A DNA stretch of 64,000 nt from Christensenella sp. UBA5327 (lineage in GTDB: Bacteria; Bacillota; Clostridia; Christensenellales; Aristaeellaceae). This document shows, piece after piece, positions 49,744 to 58,882 of this stretch. How positions within the stretch are numbered: the first letter of the stretch is position 1; every line of letters begins with the position of its first letter. The notes under the pieces are model-generated. The model saw nothing but the letters and a program-made list of their open reading frames with translations, did not search any database and was not told the origin of the DNA. The position numbers and the translations under genes were made by a program. The stretch covers positions 15,461 through 79,460 of the forward strand of contig DHQX01000015.1 in assembly GCA_002411105.1 (NCBI GenBank). Direction: 5' to 3'.

Positions 49744-51048
49744 ATGGAAAGAAAAGACGCGCGCAGCCACGATGCACTGCGCCAGATAAAGATCACCCCG
49801 GGTTTTGTGGGGACAGCGGCCGGCAGCTGCCTGATGGAAACAGGCGGCACCCGGGTGATTGTCACCTGCTCGGTGGAGCCGGGGGTGCCGCCCTTTTTAA
49901 GGGGAAAAGGCCAGGGCTGGCTGACGGCGGAATACGCGATGCTGCCGGCCTCCACCGGCCGGCGCAAGCAGCGGGATGGCCTGAAAAAGGATGGCCGCGG
50001 GGTGGAGATTGCGCGGCTTATTGGCCGCAGCCTGCGTCAGGCGGTGGATTTAAAGCGGCTGGGAGAACACACCCTGACGATAGACTGCGATGTGCTGGAG
50101 GCAGACGGCGGCACCCGGACAGCAGCCATCACCGGCGGGTTTGTGGCCTTATCCCTTGCGGTTGACTGGATGATTGAGCAGGGGATGCTCAAGGAATCCC
50201 CCGTCAACCACCAGGTGGCAGCTGTCAGCTGCGGGGTGGTGCAGGGGCAAGCCCTGCTTGACCTGTGCTATGAGGAAGACAGCCAGGCGGAAGCTGACAT
50301 GAACTTCGTCCTGAATGAAAAGGGAGACATCATTGAGATTCAGGGCACAGGGGAGGGCAAGGCGTTTCCTGAGGGTCTCTTGCACGAGATGATGGGCTTG
50401 GCCAAGGAGGGCATCGCTGAGTTGATGGCTCATCAGCGCCAGGCGCTGGCAGACAAGGCCTGGGTGGTGATGCAGCCCCAGACCATGGTCCTTGCCAGCG
50501 GCAACGCGCATAAGATCAGGGAGCTGACCCAGCTGTTGGGCCCCAGGTTTCGCATTATCTCTATGAGAGAGGCGGGCTTTGGGGGGGAGGTTGAAGAGAC
50601 GGGGAGCAGCTTTAGTGAAAACGCAATCCTCAAGGCGCAGGCGGTGCGGGATGCTACGGGCTTCCTCACCCTGGCAGATGACAGCGGGCTTGAGGTGACG
50701 GCGCTGGGTGGCGCACCCGGCGTCCATTCCGCGCGCTATGCGGGGCAGCATGGGGATGATGCGGCCAACAACGCACTGCTGCTGAAGAATATGGCGGGGG
50801 TTGAGGATCGCAGCGCCCGGTTTGTCTGTGCCCTGGCGCTGGCCTCACCCTTTGCCCCCACCCAGTGCTTTGAGGGGGTCTGCCCGGGGGAAATCATCCA
50901 GACACCCCGGGGAGAGGGCGGCTTTGGCTATGACCCTCTGTTTTTATATGAATCTGGCGTGACCTTTGCCCAGATGGGTGAGGAGGAGAAGAACCAGGTG
51001 AGCCACAGGGCCCGGGCGCTCAAAAAACTGAAGGAAGCGCTGGGATGA
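49744..51048 (+). CDS. Fused RNase PH and RdgB/HAM1 XTP/dITP diphosphatase
   Basis: 434 aa carrying two enzymes. Residues about 1-235 are RNase PH (phosphorolytic tRNA 3' trimming): ITPGFVGTAAGSCLMETGGTRVIVTC and RLIGRSLRQAVDLKRLGEHTLTIDCDVLEADGGTRTAAITGG regions. Residues about 240-434 are RdgB (hydrolyses non-canonical purine dNTPs/NTPs): LASGNAHKIREL, LADDSGLEV, GGFGYDPLF, QVSHRARALKKL. The join is short and in frame, so this is a true fusion. The two genes are adjacent in many Firmicutes. The next gene starts as ATGA overlap. Confidence 0.92.
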   Translation: MERKDARSHDALRQIKITPGFVGTAAGSCLMETGGTRVIVTCSVEPGVPPFLRGKGQGWLTAEYAMLPASTGRRKQRDGLKKDGRGVEIARLIGRSLRQAVDLKRLGEHTLTIDCDVLEADGGTRTAAITGGFVALSLAVDWMIEQGMLKESPVNHQVAAVSCGVVQGQALLDLCYEEDSQAEADMNFVLNEKGDIIEIQGTGEGKAFPEGLLHEMMGLAKEGIAELMAHQRQALADKAWVVMQPQTMVLASGNAHKIRELTQLLGPRFRIISMREAGFGGEVEETGSSFSENAILKAQAVRDATGFLTLADDSGLEVTALGGAPGVHSARYAGQHGDDAANNALLLKNMAGVEDRSARFVCALALASPFAPTQCFEGVCPGEIIQTPRGEGGFGYDPLFLYESGVTFAQMGEEEKNQVSHRARALKKLKEALG

Positions 51049-51521
51049 AGCTGCTGGTATTCGGCGACTCCCACGGCCGGAGCCGGGCGGTGCAGCGCAT
51101 GCTGCGCCGGGCGGAGAAGGGCACAAAGCCCGACCTGGTGCTGTTTGCGGGGGATGGCCTATATGATGCCCTTGACCTGCGCTATGAGGGCTACCATGTT
51201 TTGGCGGTGCGGGGCAACTGTGACCTGGCTGCCCCGTCTGATATTCCTTATGAATTGACCTTCCCCGTGAATGGAAAGACCATTTATCTGACCCATGGGC
51301 ATCGTCTCCAGGTGAAACAAGGCTTGAGCCTGCTATTTGCCCGCGCCAGGGAGGTGGATGCAGCGCTTGCGATTTATGGGCATACCCATACCCAGACGCT
51401 GGAATACCGTGAGGGCATCCTGCTGCTCAATCCCGGGGCGCTGCGCGATGGCGGGTTTGCCATTGTCACGGTAGATGATCATGGTGAGATGAGCTGTCAG
51501 CTGTTTGGGGAGAACGAATAG
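51045..51521 (+). CDS. YfcE/MJ0936-type phosphoesterase
   Basis: 158 aa. Metal motifs FGDSHGR, FAGDGLYD, VRGNCD, THGHRL and YGHTHTQ, then LNPGALRDG. Compact metallophosphodiesterase family, regularly placed after rdgB. The start overlaps the fusion gene stop in ATGA. Its last 56 bases overlap the convergent ABC exporter gene. Confidence 0.9.
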   Translation: MKLLVFGDSHGRSRAVQRMLRRAEKGTKPDLVLFAGDGLYDALDLRYEGYHVLAVRGNCDLAAPSDIPYELTFPVNGKTIYLTHGHRLQVKQGLSLLFARAREVDAALAIYGHTHTQTLEYREGILLLNPGALRDGGFAIVTVDDHGEMSCQLFGENE

Positions 51522-53085
51522 CACCATCGTCCGTTTCTTCGCCATTTAACACGATATTGGCCAGGCCCTCCGGCAGCTCATCATGGGAAATAATGAGGGT
51601 GATGCGGCTGTCCCGATCGGCGTCAATGCGGCGGTAGATATCCATGGCCGAAGCATGGTCGATATTGCTGCAAACCTCGTCCAGCACCAGCAGATCCTGG
51701 TGGGACATGAGGGCACGGGCCAGGGCAATTTTCTGTTTTTCGCCACCCGACAGGTTGGCACCGCCCTCATGGATGCCGCTGTCCAGGGTTTTGCTCTCAA
51801 ATAGGCTTTGAAGGATAGGCTCCTGAAGCAGCCAGGCTTCAGCTTCGGGGGTATAAGGCTTGTTAAAAAAGAGGTTGTCCCGGAGGCTGCCCTTGATGAC
51901 GGCCACTTCCTGGGAGAGGTATTCGGCATGCTCCCGGATGGAGGCAGCGCTTATTTGGCTGATGGGCATGCAGTTATAGTGCGCGCCATCCAAGGCCCTG
52001 AACCCAAGCAGTGCCTTGGCAAAGGAGCTTTTCCCGCTGCCGCTTTTTCCCATGACCCGGGCGATGTCGCCTTTTTTTAGGTGTGCGCTGGCTAAAAAGG
52101 GGAGGGTATGGCCGGGGACACAGAGGGAATGCACATCCAGGTCAAGGCTGTCTATGCCGCTTAAGCCATTTTTGCTGATGTCCTCTGCCTGTTGATTGAG
52201 GCTGCGCTGAAAATCAAGGGCCACATCAAAATTGCTGCGGCTGAGGTTGACCCGGGTCAAAACGCCGATGCTGTCAAAATAGAGGGGCAGCAGGATGGTG
52301 AAGAGGATGAGGGAAAGGGGGCTGGCTGTCTTCAGGGTGAACAGATACACCATGTAGATAAGGGCCAGGCTGTGGGCCATGGTATTTATGCCCCTGAAGA
52401 CATAGGAGACAGACTGGGCAAACACATTGACCCTGGCCATGCTGCCATAGATCTTCTCAAGCATCGGCTCAAGAGAGCTGATGAAAGGGGCGTGGTCGGG
52501 GCACTGCTTGAGGTAATCAATTTGCTGGAGACGCGAGATAATGGCCTGAAATCCCACGCTGGTGTCCTGCTGCATGGCCGTGCTTCGCCTGGCCAAGGAG
52601 CGGTTGAGCAGCTGATAGCCAAAATAATTAAAGGGCACCATAAAAAAGAGAATCAGGGCGACCAGCGGGTTCATGACGGCAATCAGGGCCAGGGAAACTG
52701 TCATCACAAACAGGCTTGACCAGATGTGGATATTGTCCCCGGTCATGAAGGAATAAATGCTGTTCACTGACATGGCGGCTTGATTAAAGAGATTGGTTGG
52801 GCCCTGGGCGATGAGGGTGTCATAATCCGTCCTGAGTATGGCCCGGGTCATGCCGCGCAGGTTCTGCTTGTTGTATTCCTTGGCGAAACGCTCCCGGTAC
52901 ACGACAAACAACACACCCAGGGCATGAGAGAGCAGCATGATTCCCAGGATCATCAGGATGCGCTGTGGGCTTAAGCCCGCCTGTTCCCGGCCCCAGAGCT
53001 GAAGGAAGAGGGGCGGGATGAGGGAGGCTGCGCTTGTCAGGATGGCGACCAGCAGCATGGCGACAAAAAACTTTTTGTATCTCAT
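51466..53085 (-). CDS. ABC exporter half-transporter (membrane plus ATPase)
   Basis: 539 aa. Residues about 1-300 hold five to six membrane spans; the rest is an ATPase domain with Walker A GKSGSGKSSF, signature LSGGEKQKIALARAL, and Walker B LLVLDEVCSNID (an atypical D loop). ATG 53085 overlaps the ArsR stop in ATGA. The last 18 residues (PQTADSSSHHDHLP end) overlap the convergent gene, so the tail is probably unconstrained. Likely exports a peptide or toxic compound under ArsR control; substrate unknown. Confidence 0.85.
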   Translation of the reverse strand: MRYKKFFVAMLLVAILTSAASLIPPLFLQLWGREQAGLSPQRILMILGIMLLSHALGVLFVVYRERFAKEYNKQNLRGMTRAILRTDYDTLIAQGPTNLFNQAAMSVNSIYSFMTGDNIHIWSSLFVMTVSLALIAVMNPLVALILFFMVPFNYFGYQLLNRSLARRSTAMQQDTSVGFQAIISRLQQIDYLKQCPDHAPFISSLEPMLEKIYGSMARVNVFAQSVSYVFRGINTMAHSLALIYMVYLFTLKTASPLSLILFTILLPLYFDSIGVLTRVNLSRSNFDVALDFQRSLNQQAEDISKNGLSGIDSLDLDVHSLCVPGHTLPFLASAHLKKGDIARVMGKSGSGKSSFAKALLGFRALDGAHYNCMPISQISAASIREHAEYLSQEVAVIKGSLRDNLFFNKPYTPEAEAWLLQEPILQSLFESKTLDSGIHEGGANLSGGEKQKIALARALMSHQDLLVLDEVCSNIDHASAMDIYRRIDADRDSRITLIISHDELPEGLANIVLNGEETDDGAIRSPQTADSSSHHDHLP

Positions 53086-53867
53086 GTGGTCTCCTGCCTG
53101 ATCAGGTCAAGCACCTGGGCGATCACGGGGCGGTTGGCTTCAAACAGCGCGCCCTTGCCGGGCTTTGAGGAGAAGGCCAGATTGACAAGGCGGGCTTCCA
53201 CCAATTTGGTCACGTGGTGGTTGATGGTGGATAGGGTGAGGCCTACTTTTTCGGCCAGCTGGGTGGCAGAGAGGGCATCCTTTAGCAGTGCCCGGAGCAT
53301 GTCAAGACGGGACTGGTCTGCCAGGGCTTTAAACATCAACAGAATATCCTCCTGATGCCAGATGGCGTAGGCATCCAGGCTCACATCCAGTCCAACGCTT
53401 AAAAACACGCCCGTATCGCTGAGAAAATGCATGCGGATTTCCCGGGGCGCTGCAGCGCTGATGTGCAGGTGCAAGGGGACGTCACCAGGATCAATGCCGA
53501 TGAGCCGGCTGATGAGGGCCGGGCTTTGCAGGGCAGCCCGCATGGCTGCCTCCTTCTGGCTGTCAGGGGGTGGAGGCGGCATGATAGCGCTTCGCTCCTC
53601 CCAAAAGGAGGGCGGAAGGCAGAGAAAGCGGATGGCAGCCTCCTTTGCCTTGTCATCCTCCAGCGCCAGGACACGGCTAAGGGCGTCGTCGGCGCCGGGA
53701 TGGAGGGCCAGCAGGAAGGCCTCCCGCTGGTCCATCAAGGCGTCAGGGGCCAGCTCCCTGGCTGAAGCCCAGCCGCTGTAATCTAGGAACAGATCCCTGA
53801 GCGGCTGGGAAGATAGCAGAGGGCTTTGCTCAGCCTGGATCAAAGAGATTTCATAAGTTTCAAACAT
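53082..53867 (-). CDS. ArsR-type HTH transcriptional regulator with long N-terminal domain
   Basis: 261 aa. The C-terminal 80 residues are a winged helix (KALADQSRLDMLRALLKDALSATQLAEKVGLTLSTINHHVTKLVEARLVNL), the ArsR pattern. The first 180 residues are not a recognised domain and probably sense a ligand or peptide. I start it at ATG 53867 (MFETYEIS), four bases after GGTGAT; the promoter is immediately upstream. Overlaps the exporter gene; likely controls it. Confidence 0.85.
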   Translation of the reverse strand: MFETYEISLIQAEQSPLLSSQPLRDLFLDYSGWASARELAPDALMDQREAFLLALHPGADDALSRVLALEDDKAKEAAIRFLCLPPSFWEERSAIMPPPPPDSQKEAAMRAALQSPALISRLIGIDPGDVPLHLHISAAAPREIRMHFLSDTGVFLSVGLDVSLDAYAIWHQEDILLMFKALADQSRLDMLRALLKDALSATQLAEKVGLTLSTINHHVTKLVEARLVNLAFSSKPGKGALFEANRPVIAQVLDLIRQETT

Positions 53868-53889
53868 TCTATCACCAACTTTCATGATC

Positions 53890-53918
53890 ATAATATATCG
53901 AAAAATTTTCTTTGTCAA
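53890..53918 (-). promoter_or_regulatory. Promoter of the arsR-exporter operon
   Basis: Minus strand TTGACA (53918-53913), 17 bases, TATTAT (53895-53890). The predicted 5' leader is only about 15 bases. The DNA is very AT-rich. Confidence 0.85.
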
Positions 53919-53927
53919 GCATGAAAT

Positions 53928-53948
53928 AAAAAACCGCGATTAACGCGG
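53928..53948 (-). terminator. Terminator of the cdaA-rsmF operon
   Basis: Minus-strand CCGCG/CGCGG stem (53948-53934) then six T residues. Confidence 0.75.
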
Positions 53949-53970
53949 ATGGCACAGAAGCGGATGGGGA

Positions 53971-55260
53971 TTACAGCGGCCTGCGCAGCCCTTTGGGATA
54001 ATGGTTTTTCATGATGCCGCCGCTGGCCTTGCCCCAGCCCAGGGGCCAGCCCGAAAGACAGGGCGCCGTCCAGCTGGTGAGGGCAGCGGGGACAGACAGC
54101 GGATGCCCCTGCTGGAAGCGCAGGGCGTCTTCAAGGATTAGTTCGATCATCTGGCGCGGCTGGCTGATGAGGGCCAGGGCGTGGGCAGGCTTGGGCGTGG
54201 GGCTGGAGAGGTCCGCCAGGGCAGGTCCCAGGCTGATCACGCGCAGGCCGGTGAGATCCGGAAGGGCGGGGGAGACATGAATGGCTGTCCTTCCCGCGAT
54301 GTGGTTGGCTGGCACCGGCGCATGCGCCCAGCTGGCGACCAGGGCGCTGATCTCAGGCAAACACTTCCGTGGTGGCGGCATCTTCCTGGGGGCAGCATCC
54401 CCGTCCAAAGTCATCAGCGCCACAAAATGCCCCTCGCCAGGGTGCAGGTGCGGCCAGATGCGCAGCATGCCCGCTTGCGCCTCCGGCAGGCCGGGCAGGT
54501 GGAAGGGCTGCAGCTTCAAGCCCGGATGCTCATCCAGAAAACCGCTGATGAGCGCCTCATTTTCTACTTCATTAAAGGTGCAGGTGCTGTATACCAGTTT
54601 CCCACCCGGGCGCAGCAGAAGGGCGGCGCTGCGGAGGATCTCAATCTGCCGGAGGGCGCAGCCAGCGGGGCTTTCCATGCGCCACTGGGCCCGGGTATCC
54701 GGCTCCCTGCGGAACATGCCCTCGCCCGAGCAGGGGGCATCCACCAGAATGCTGTCAAAGGCAGCGGGAAGCCGCTGAGCCAGGCGGGCGGGGCTTTCAC
54801 AGGTGACAGCAGCGTTGACAATGCCCATGCGCTCCAGGTTGCGTGCTAAAATCCGGGCGCGGGCAGGGTTGATCTCATTGGCCACCAGGGCGCCCTCCCC
54901 CTTCAGCCGGTCTGCGATCTGCGTGGCCTTGCCGCCGGGGGCGGCGCACAGGTCGAGCACCAGGTCACCAGGCTGGGGGGCAAGGGCGCTGACAGCGGCC
55001 ATGGCGCTGGGCTCCTGGAGGTAATAGGCTCCGGCATCATGCAGCGGATGGCTGCCGGCGGTGGCGTCCTCTGCCAGATACCAGGCATTCCCGGCCCAGG
55101 GAATGGGGGAAAGGAGGCCGGAAACAGCAGGCGGCACCCGCCTTGTGGAAAAGCGGATGCCGCGGTGGGCTGGCTGATCGAAGCTGGCGATAAACCGCTC
55201 AAGGTCATCACCCAGCAGCGGTTTGAGCTGATCGAGAAAGCCTGAAGGCAAACCTGTCAT
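53971..55260 (-). CDS. rsmF: RsmF-like rRNA m5C methyltransferase
   Basis: 429-aa SAM-dependent RNA cytosine-5 methyltransferase of the NOL1/NOP2/Sun group. Motifs: YYLQEPSAMAAVSAL, LDLCAAPGGKATQIADRL (SAM site), VDAPCSGEGMFRREP (catalytic Cys), LVYSTCTFNEVENE (second Cys). The C-terminal 150 residues form the RNA-binding extra domain of the RsmF/YebU type. ATG 55260 overlaps the upstream stop (ATGA). Last gene of the cdaA operon. Confidence 0.9.
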   Translation of the reverse strand: MTGLPSGFLDQLKPLLGDDLERFIASFDQPAHRGIRFSTRRVPPAVSGLLSPIPWAGNAWYLAEDATAGSHPLHDAGAYYLQEPSAMAAVSALAPQPGDLVLDLCAAPGGKATQIADRLKGEGALVANEINPARARILARNLERMGIVNAAVTCESPARLAQRLPAAFDSILVDAPCSGEGMFRREPDTRAQWRMESPAGCALRQIEILRSAALLLRPGGKLVYSTCTFNEVENEALISGFLDEHPGLKLQPFHLPGLPEAQAGMLRIWPHLHPGEGHFVALMTLDGDAAPRKMPPPRKCLPEISALVASWAHAPVPANHIAGRTAIHVSPALPDLTGLRVISLGPALADLSSPTPKPAHALALISQPRQMIELILEDALRFQQGHPLSVPAALTSWTAPCLSGWPLGWGKASGGIMKNHYPKGLRRPL

Positions 55261-56129
55261 AAGCCGCTGCCGTCCTCCTCCTCTGAGGGGGCGGGGCGAT
55301 AGCGGTAATTCTCTGGATAATAGGGCTGGTGGAAGGCGTCCTCCTGGGAGATGGGGGGCGGGAGGCTGTCCAATTGCTCTGAAGGGTCGGTGGGGTCTAT
55401 GAGGGTTTCCCTCAGCGTGCGCAAGAGACCGGGCTGGCGCTGGCGCTTGGTCTGGATGCGGCGCCGGCGCCGGGAGGCGGGCTTTTCGGGCGTTGTTTCC
55501 TCAGGGGCCAGGTGATAATCCTCAGCCTCCACCACAGGCAGCTGGTCCCAGGCCGGGGCGAGCGCCTCCGGTTCCTGATAAGCCGCCTGTTCCTCCGGCG
55601 GCACCGTCCAGGCTGCGAAGGGCAATTCCGGCTCAGGCGCTGCGTAGCCTGGGTCAGGGGATGGCATCACCAGCTCCTGGGGCTGCCAGACTGGCTGTTC
55701 CTGGTGGGGAGGCTGCTCATCAGGCGCTTGATGGGGGTAGGGGAAGTCATCCCCGGGCGGGAAGACCACCGCCTCATCAGCCGGAAACATCGGAGTGAAG
55801 GGGGCGGCTTCCATGGGGTCCAGCTCCAGATCCAGCGGCGCCTGGTCCAGATCTGTCATATAGGCCTGGGTGGCCTGCATGCGCTTCTCCCTGTCCCGGC
55901 GCATAAACCAGCTGCGCCACACATAATACGGGCGCCAGCGGATAATCCAAACGATATAGTCTGCCAAGGTGCCCACTAAAAGGAGGATGACGATCATCGG
56001 CAGCCAGAAACGCTCAAAAAAGCCCACAATGCCTGAGGAATGATTGGTGACCAGGTTCCAGAGGCTGTTGAACAGGCCCCGGGTCCACCCCAGAAGCAGG
56101 CCAAAGAGGCGGTCAGCGATGACATTCAT
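55257..56129 (-). CDS. Unnamed membrane protein in the cdaA operon
   Basis: 290 aa; I do not recognise a family. One strong membrane segment is visible (about 43-66, LPMIVILLLVGTLADYIVWII), after an amphipathic N-terminus, followed by RWRPYYVWRSWFMRRDREKRMQ. From about 95 to 200 it is low in hydrophobic content and rich in Pro, Glu, Gln. A basic RRRRRIQTKRQRQ patch (about 219-231) precedes a proline/tyrosine-rich tail. Overlaps cdaR and rsmF by four bases at each end (ATGA), so it is translated with them. Predicted to be a single-pass protein with a long cytoplasmic disordered tail. Confidence 0.8.
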   Translation of the reverse strand: MNVIADRLFGLLLGWTRGLFNSLWNLVTNHSSGIVGFFERFWLPMIVILLLVGTLADYIVWIIRWRPYYVWRSWFMRRDREKRMQATQAYMTDLDQAPLDLELDPMEAAPFTPMFPADEAVVFPPGDDFPYPHQAPDEQPPHQEQPVWQPQELVMPSPDPGYAAPEPELPFAAWTVPPEEQAAYQEPEALAPAWDQLPVVEAEDYHLAPEETTPEKPASRRRRRIQTKRQRQPGLLRTLRETLIDPTDPSEQLDSLPPPISQEDAFHQPYYPENYRYRPAPSEEEDGSGL

Positions 56130-57205
56130 GGCGCAGCCTGGTCCAGGGCGGAGATGGGCAGGATCTCCACCGTCACGTACACAGCGTTTTCGCTGAGATA
56201 GACCGCGTCAGCGGGTTTGGTCACCTTGGCGGCGCGGATGATGGTTTCGTTCATGCCGGACACATCGATGGGGGCGGTGAGGTCCACCACGGGAATTTTC
56301 TCCAGCGCTTCAGAGGAGCCCGCGATCTGAACCTGGGCAGGGGCGGCGGTGACGCTAGCGACGCGGTAGCCAGGGGCCACCTGCCCGGTGACAGCGCCGG
56401 TTAAGTTGATGGGTACGCTCTTCTTGGGATAGAAGGTCTGCTCCACCAGCAAAGTGTCCAGCAGCACGTTCTCGCTGGTAACAGTGATGAGCGGGCTTTT
56501 GATCTCCTGCCCGTCCCGGTTCACCAGGGCAAAGGGCACGGCGTTATACTGGGTGCCCACAATGGGGGTGAGCCTGGCGATGTCATAGGCGGGCACCACC
56601 CGGGCAACGCCAGCCACCAGGCTCCTGGGGCCGGAGATCACCACGGTGCTGGGGTCTATCCCGGCAGCACCGGCGTAGATATCTGCCGGCAGCGCCTCCG
56701 CCGGGGTGGCCTGGATCTGCTGCACGGGGATGCGCCGGCGGGTGATGTACTCATCCACCTCAAGGGTCACCTCCGTCTGGGAAAGCCAGGTCACATTGCC
56801 GTAGCTGATGGTGTCAGTGGTCTGGATGGGCAGCGTCACCTCGCCTGTGGTGGTGATGCGGGAAAGATCCAGTCTGGCGTTGAAGTTGGCCGGGGTGGCG
56901 CTGTCATACACCCGCTGGGGCACATTGGCATGCAGGCGGATGGGGCCCAGCTTTGAAAGATCGGACACGACGATAAAGCCGCTGCGCTGCAGGGCATCGG
57001 CGTTGACGATGTTGACGGGGACATCCACAAAAACCTTCTCCCGGGTGAGGGTGGCATCCTGGCTGATGAGGCCGCCCCAGATGGCGATGGCAAAAATCAG
57101 GCTGGTGAGCTTCAGCCCCCAGTTCCTGCTCATGGATTTTTTCAGGCGGGCGCCAAAGGCGCTCAGCTCACCGCGCCAGCCCTTGTCCTCAAGATGCTCG
57201 TTCAT
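56126..57205 (-). CDS. cdaR: CdaR (YbbR-domain) regulator of diadenylate cyclase
   Basis: 359 aa. One N-terminal membrane segment (about residues 26-45, NWGLKLTSLIFAIAIWGGLI), then repeated YbbR domains (blocks such as VFVDVPVNIVNADAL, VTLEVDEYITRRRIPVQ, VPINLTGAVTGQVAPGYRV) outside the cell. Binds and tunes CdaA. ATG 57205 (MNEHLEDKG) lies within the end of cdaA, overlapping by 17 bases; a longer in-frame start at 57319 would be deep in cdaA. Confidence 0.9.
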   Translation of the reverse strand: MNEHLEDKGWRGELSAFGARLKKSMSRNWGLKLTSLIFAIAIWGGLISQDATLTREKVFVDVPVNIVNADALQRSGFIVVSDLSKLGPIRLHANVPQRVYDSATPANFNARLDLSRITTTGEVTLPIQTTDTISYGNVTWLSQTEVTLEVDEYITRRRIPVQQIQATPAEALPADIYAGAAGIDPSTVVISGPRSLVAGVARVVPAYDIARLTPIVGTQYNAVPFALVNRDGQEIKSPLITVTSENVLLDTLLVEQTFYPKKSVPINLTGAVTGQVAPGYRVASVTAAPAQVQIAGSSEALEKIPVVDLTAPIDVSGMNETIIRAAKVTKPADAVYLSENAVYVTVEILPISALDQAAP

Positions 57206-58061
57206 CTTTGCGCTCTCCTTTCCGCTTGAAACGCCGCGCCAGGCCCTGCACGGTTTCGAACAGGTTGACCCGGTCACTCTGATAAAGATTGCTGAGGATT
57301 TCTTTGATCGCCTCCCCATCCAGGTGGCGGGTGAGCCTGCCGCCCTGGGCCATGGAGATGATGCCAGTCTCCTCCGACACGATGAGCACCACCGCGTCCG
57401 TGCTCTCCGTCACCCCCAGGCCTGCCCGGTGGCGGGTGCCCAGGTCACGCCCCAGGGAGCTGTTTTCGCTCAGGCTCAACACACAGCCCGCCGCCATGAT
57501 GCGGCCGCCCCGGATGATGATGGCCCCATCGTGAAGCGGGGTATTGGGCTCAAATATATTGACCAGGAGCGGGCCTGATATCCGGGAATCGATGGTGGTG
57601 CCGGTCTCGATAAAATCCCTCAGGCCGGTTTTCTGCTCAAACACAATCAGGGCGCCCACCCTGCGGTGGGAGAGGGTTTGCACGGCCTGGGTCAATTCAA
57701 ACACAATCCGGCTGCTCTCATCGGGGCTGTCAACCAGATGATCGATTTTCGCGCCCCGGCCCAGTTGCTCCAGCGCCCGGCGCAGTTCCGGCTGGAAGAG
57801 AATCATCAGCACGATGGCACCGTTGTTGACCACGCTGGTAAACAACCAATGCAGGGCCTTGAGGCCCAGCAGGTCAGACAGCCAGGTGGCAGCCACCAGC
57901 AGCGCAAAACCCTTCAGAACCTGGCTGGCCCGGGTTTGCCGGGTGAGCATGAACACCTTGTAGAGCACAAGGGCGAGGATGGCGATATCAATCCAGTCTT
58001 TTAGCACCGGCCGGTTGAGGATATTCCAGAAGAAGGATTCCACACGGCTGGTGATGTTCAT
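57189..58061 (-). CDS. cdaA: Diadenylate cyclase CdaA
   Basis: 290 aa. Makes cyclic di-AMP from two ATP at the membrane. Three N-terminal membrane segments (residues about 15-85), then the DAC domain with the signature PLHDGAIIIRGG (DGA), GTRHRAGLG (RHR) and DAVVLIVSEETG. The 3' half is basic. First of the operon cdaA-cdaR-unknown-rsmF. ATG 58061 follows GGAAAGGGAG. A possible TATACT box lies about 45 bases upstream, without a good -35. Confidence 0.96.
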   Translation of the reverse strand: MNITSRVESFFWNILNRPVLKDWIDIAILALVLYKVFMLTRQTRASQVLKGFALLVAATWLSDLLGLKALHWLFTSVVNNGAIVLMILFQPELRRALEQLGRGAKIDHLVDSPDESSRIVFELTQAVQTLSHRRVGALIVFEQKTGLRDFIETGTTIDSRISGPLLVNIFEPNTPLHDGAIIIRGGRIMAAGCVLSLSENSSLGRDLGTRHRAGLGVTESTDAVVLIVSEETGIISMAQGGRLTRHLDGEAIKEILSNLYQSDRVNLFETVQGLARRFKRKGERKDERAS

Positions 58062-58189
58062 GCGCTCCCTTTCCTTTCATCCTCTTATTTCACTTCCAGT
58101 ATACATCAATTTACCGCTGATAAAAAGGACTTAATCAGTGGAATTCATCAATTTTTAACAGAAATGCAAAATTTTACGGGATTAGAGGG

Positions 58190-58222
58190 CGAAAAAACAA
58201 AAAAGGGCCTTCAAGCCCTTTT
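58190..58222 (-). terminator. Terminator of rplU-prp-rpmA
   Basis: Minus-strand AAAAGGGC/GCCCTTTT (58222-58215 with 58208-58201), loop TTGAAG, followed by TTGTTTTTT. Confidence 0.85.
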
Positions 58223-58244
58223 CAAAGAGATCCGCTGCAATGGC

Positions 58245-58541
58245 TCAGCCCGCGGCCTGCCCCTCCTCGGGCAGCACGCTCACCTGGGTGCGGAACTTGC
58301 CCTTGTGGTGGAAGCGCACCAGGCCATCGATCTTGGCAAAGAGGGTATCATCCTTGCCCCGGCCCACGTTCTCGCCAGGATGGATGTGGGTGCCGCGCTG
58401 GCGCACCAGAATATTGCCGGCCAGCACAAACTGCCCGTCAGCCCGCTTTGGGCCAAGGCGTTTGCTGGCGCTGTCACGGCCGTTGCGGCTGGAACCAACG
58501 CCCTTTTTATGGGCAAATAATTGAAGATTCAGCTTCAGCAT
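58245..58541 (-). CDS. rpmA: 50S ribosomal protein L27
   Basis: 98 aa. N-terminus MLKLNLQLF followed by [15 protein letters not shown]; in Firmicutes the residues up to Phe9 are removed by the protease Prp before ribosome assembly, since the exposed tail reaches the peptidyl transferase centre. The cleavage site and prp gene are both present here. [19 protein letters not shown] is the usual core. ATG 58541. Confidence 0.96.
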   Translation of the reverse strand: MLKLNLQLFAHKKGVGSSRNGRDSASKRLGPKRADGQFVLAGNILVRQRGTHIHPGENVGRGKDDTLFAKIDGLVRFHHKGKFRTQVSVLPEEGQAAG

Positions 58542-58560
58542 GGGGTTTCCTCCGTTTCTT

Positions 58561-58881
58561 TCATAGCACCTGATTAATCAGGTGGACATTTCTGGGATAG
58601 GCGTCTGCCAGGTCGTTGGCACCCTGTCGGAAGGTTTCAAGGATCACGAGCGCTTCATGGGCTGCTTCGTTTTTCAGCAGGTTCACGGTGAGCTTCCCGT
58701 CTGCCTGCATCACCCGGGGTTTCACGCCGGCCACGCTCTCAAGCGCGTTGGCACAGGTGGTAGCCAGGAATGACACCGCGGCGCAGACCAGATCGTTTCC
58801 TTCCGTGCCTGCTCCGGCATGGCCGGAAACATCATAGCCGCACAGGCGGTCATCGGTATAAAGCAGGCGGATGGTGGTCAT
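58561..58881 (-). CDS. prp: Ribosomal-processing cysteine protease Prp
   Basis: 106 aa. Catalytic histidine in DVSGHAGAG and cysteine in [18 protein letters not shown]. It cleaves the N-terminal extension of L27. It sits between rplU and rpmA as in many Firmicutes. ATG 58881 (MTTIRLLY) is one base before the rplU stop, overlapping the coding end. Confidence 0.93.
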   Translation of the reverse strand: MTTIRLLYTDDRLCGYDVSGHAGAGTEGNDLVCAAVSFLATTCANALESVAGVKPRVMQADGKLTVNLLKNEAAHEALVILETFRQGANDLADAYPRNVHLINQVL

Positions 58882-58882
58882 C

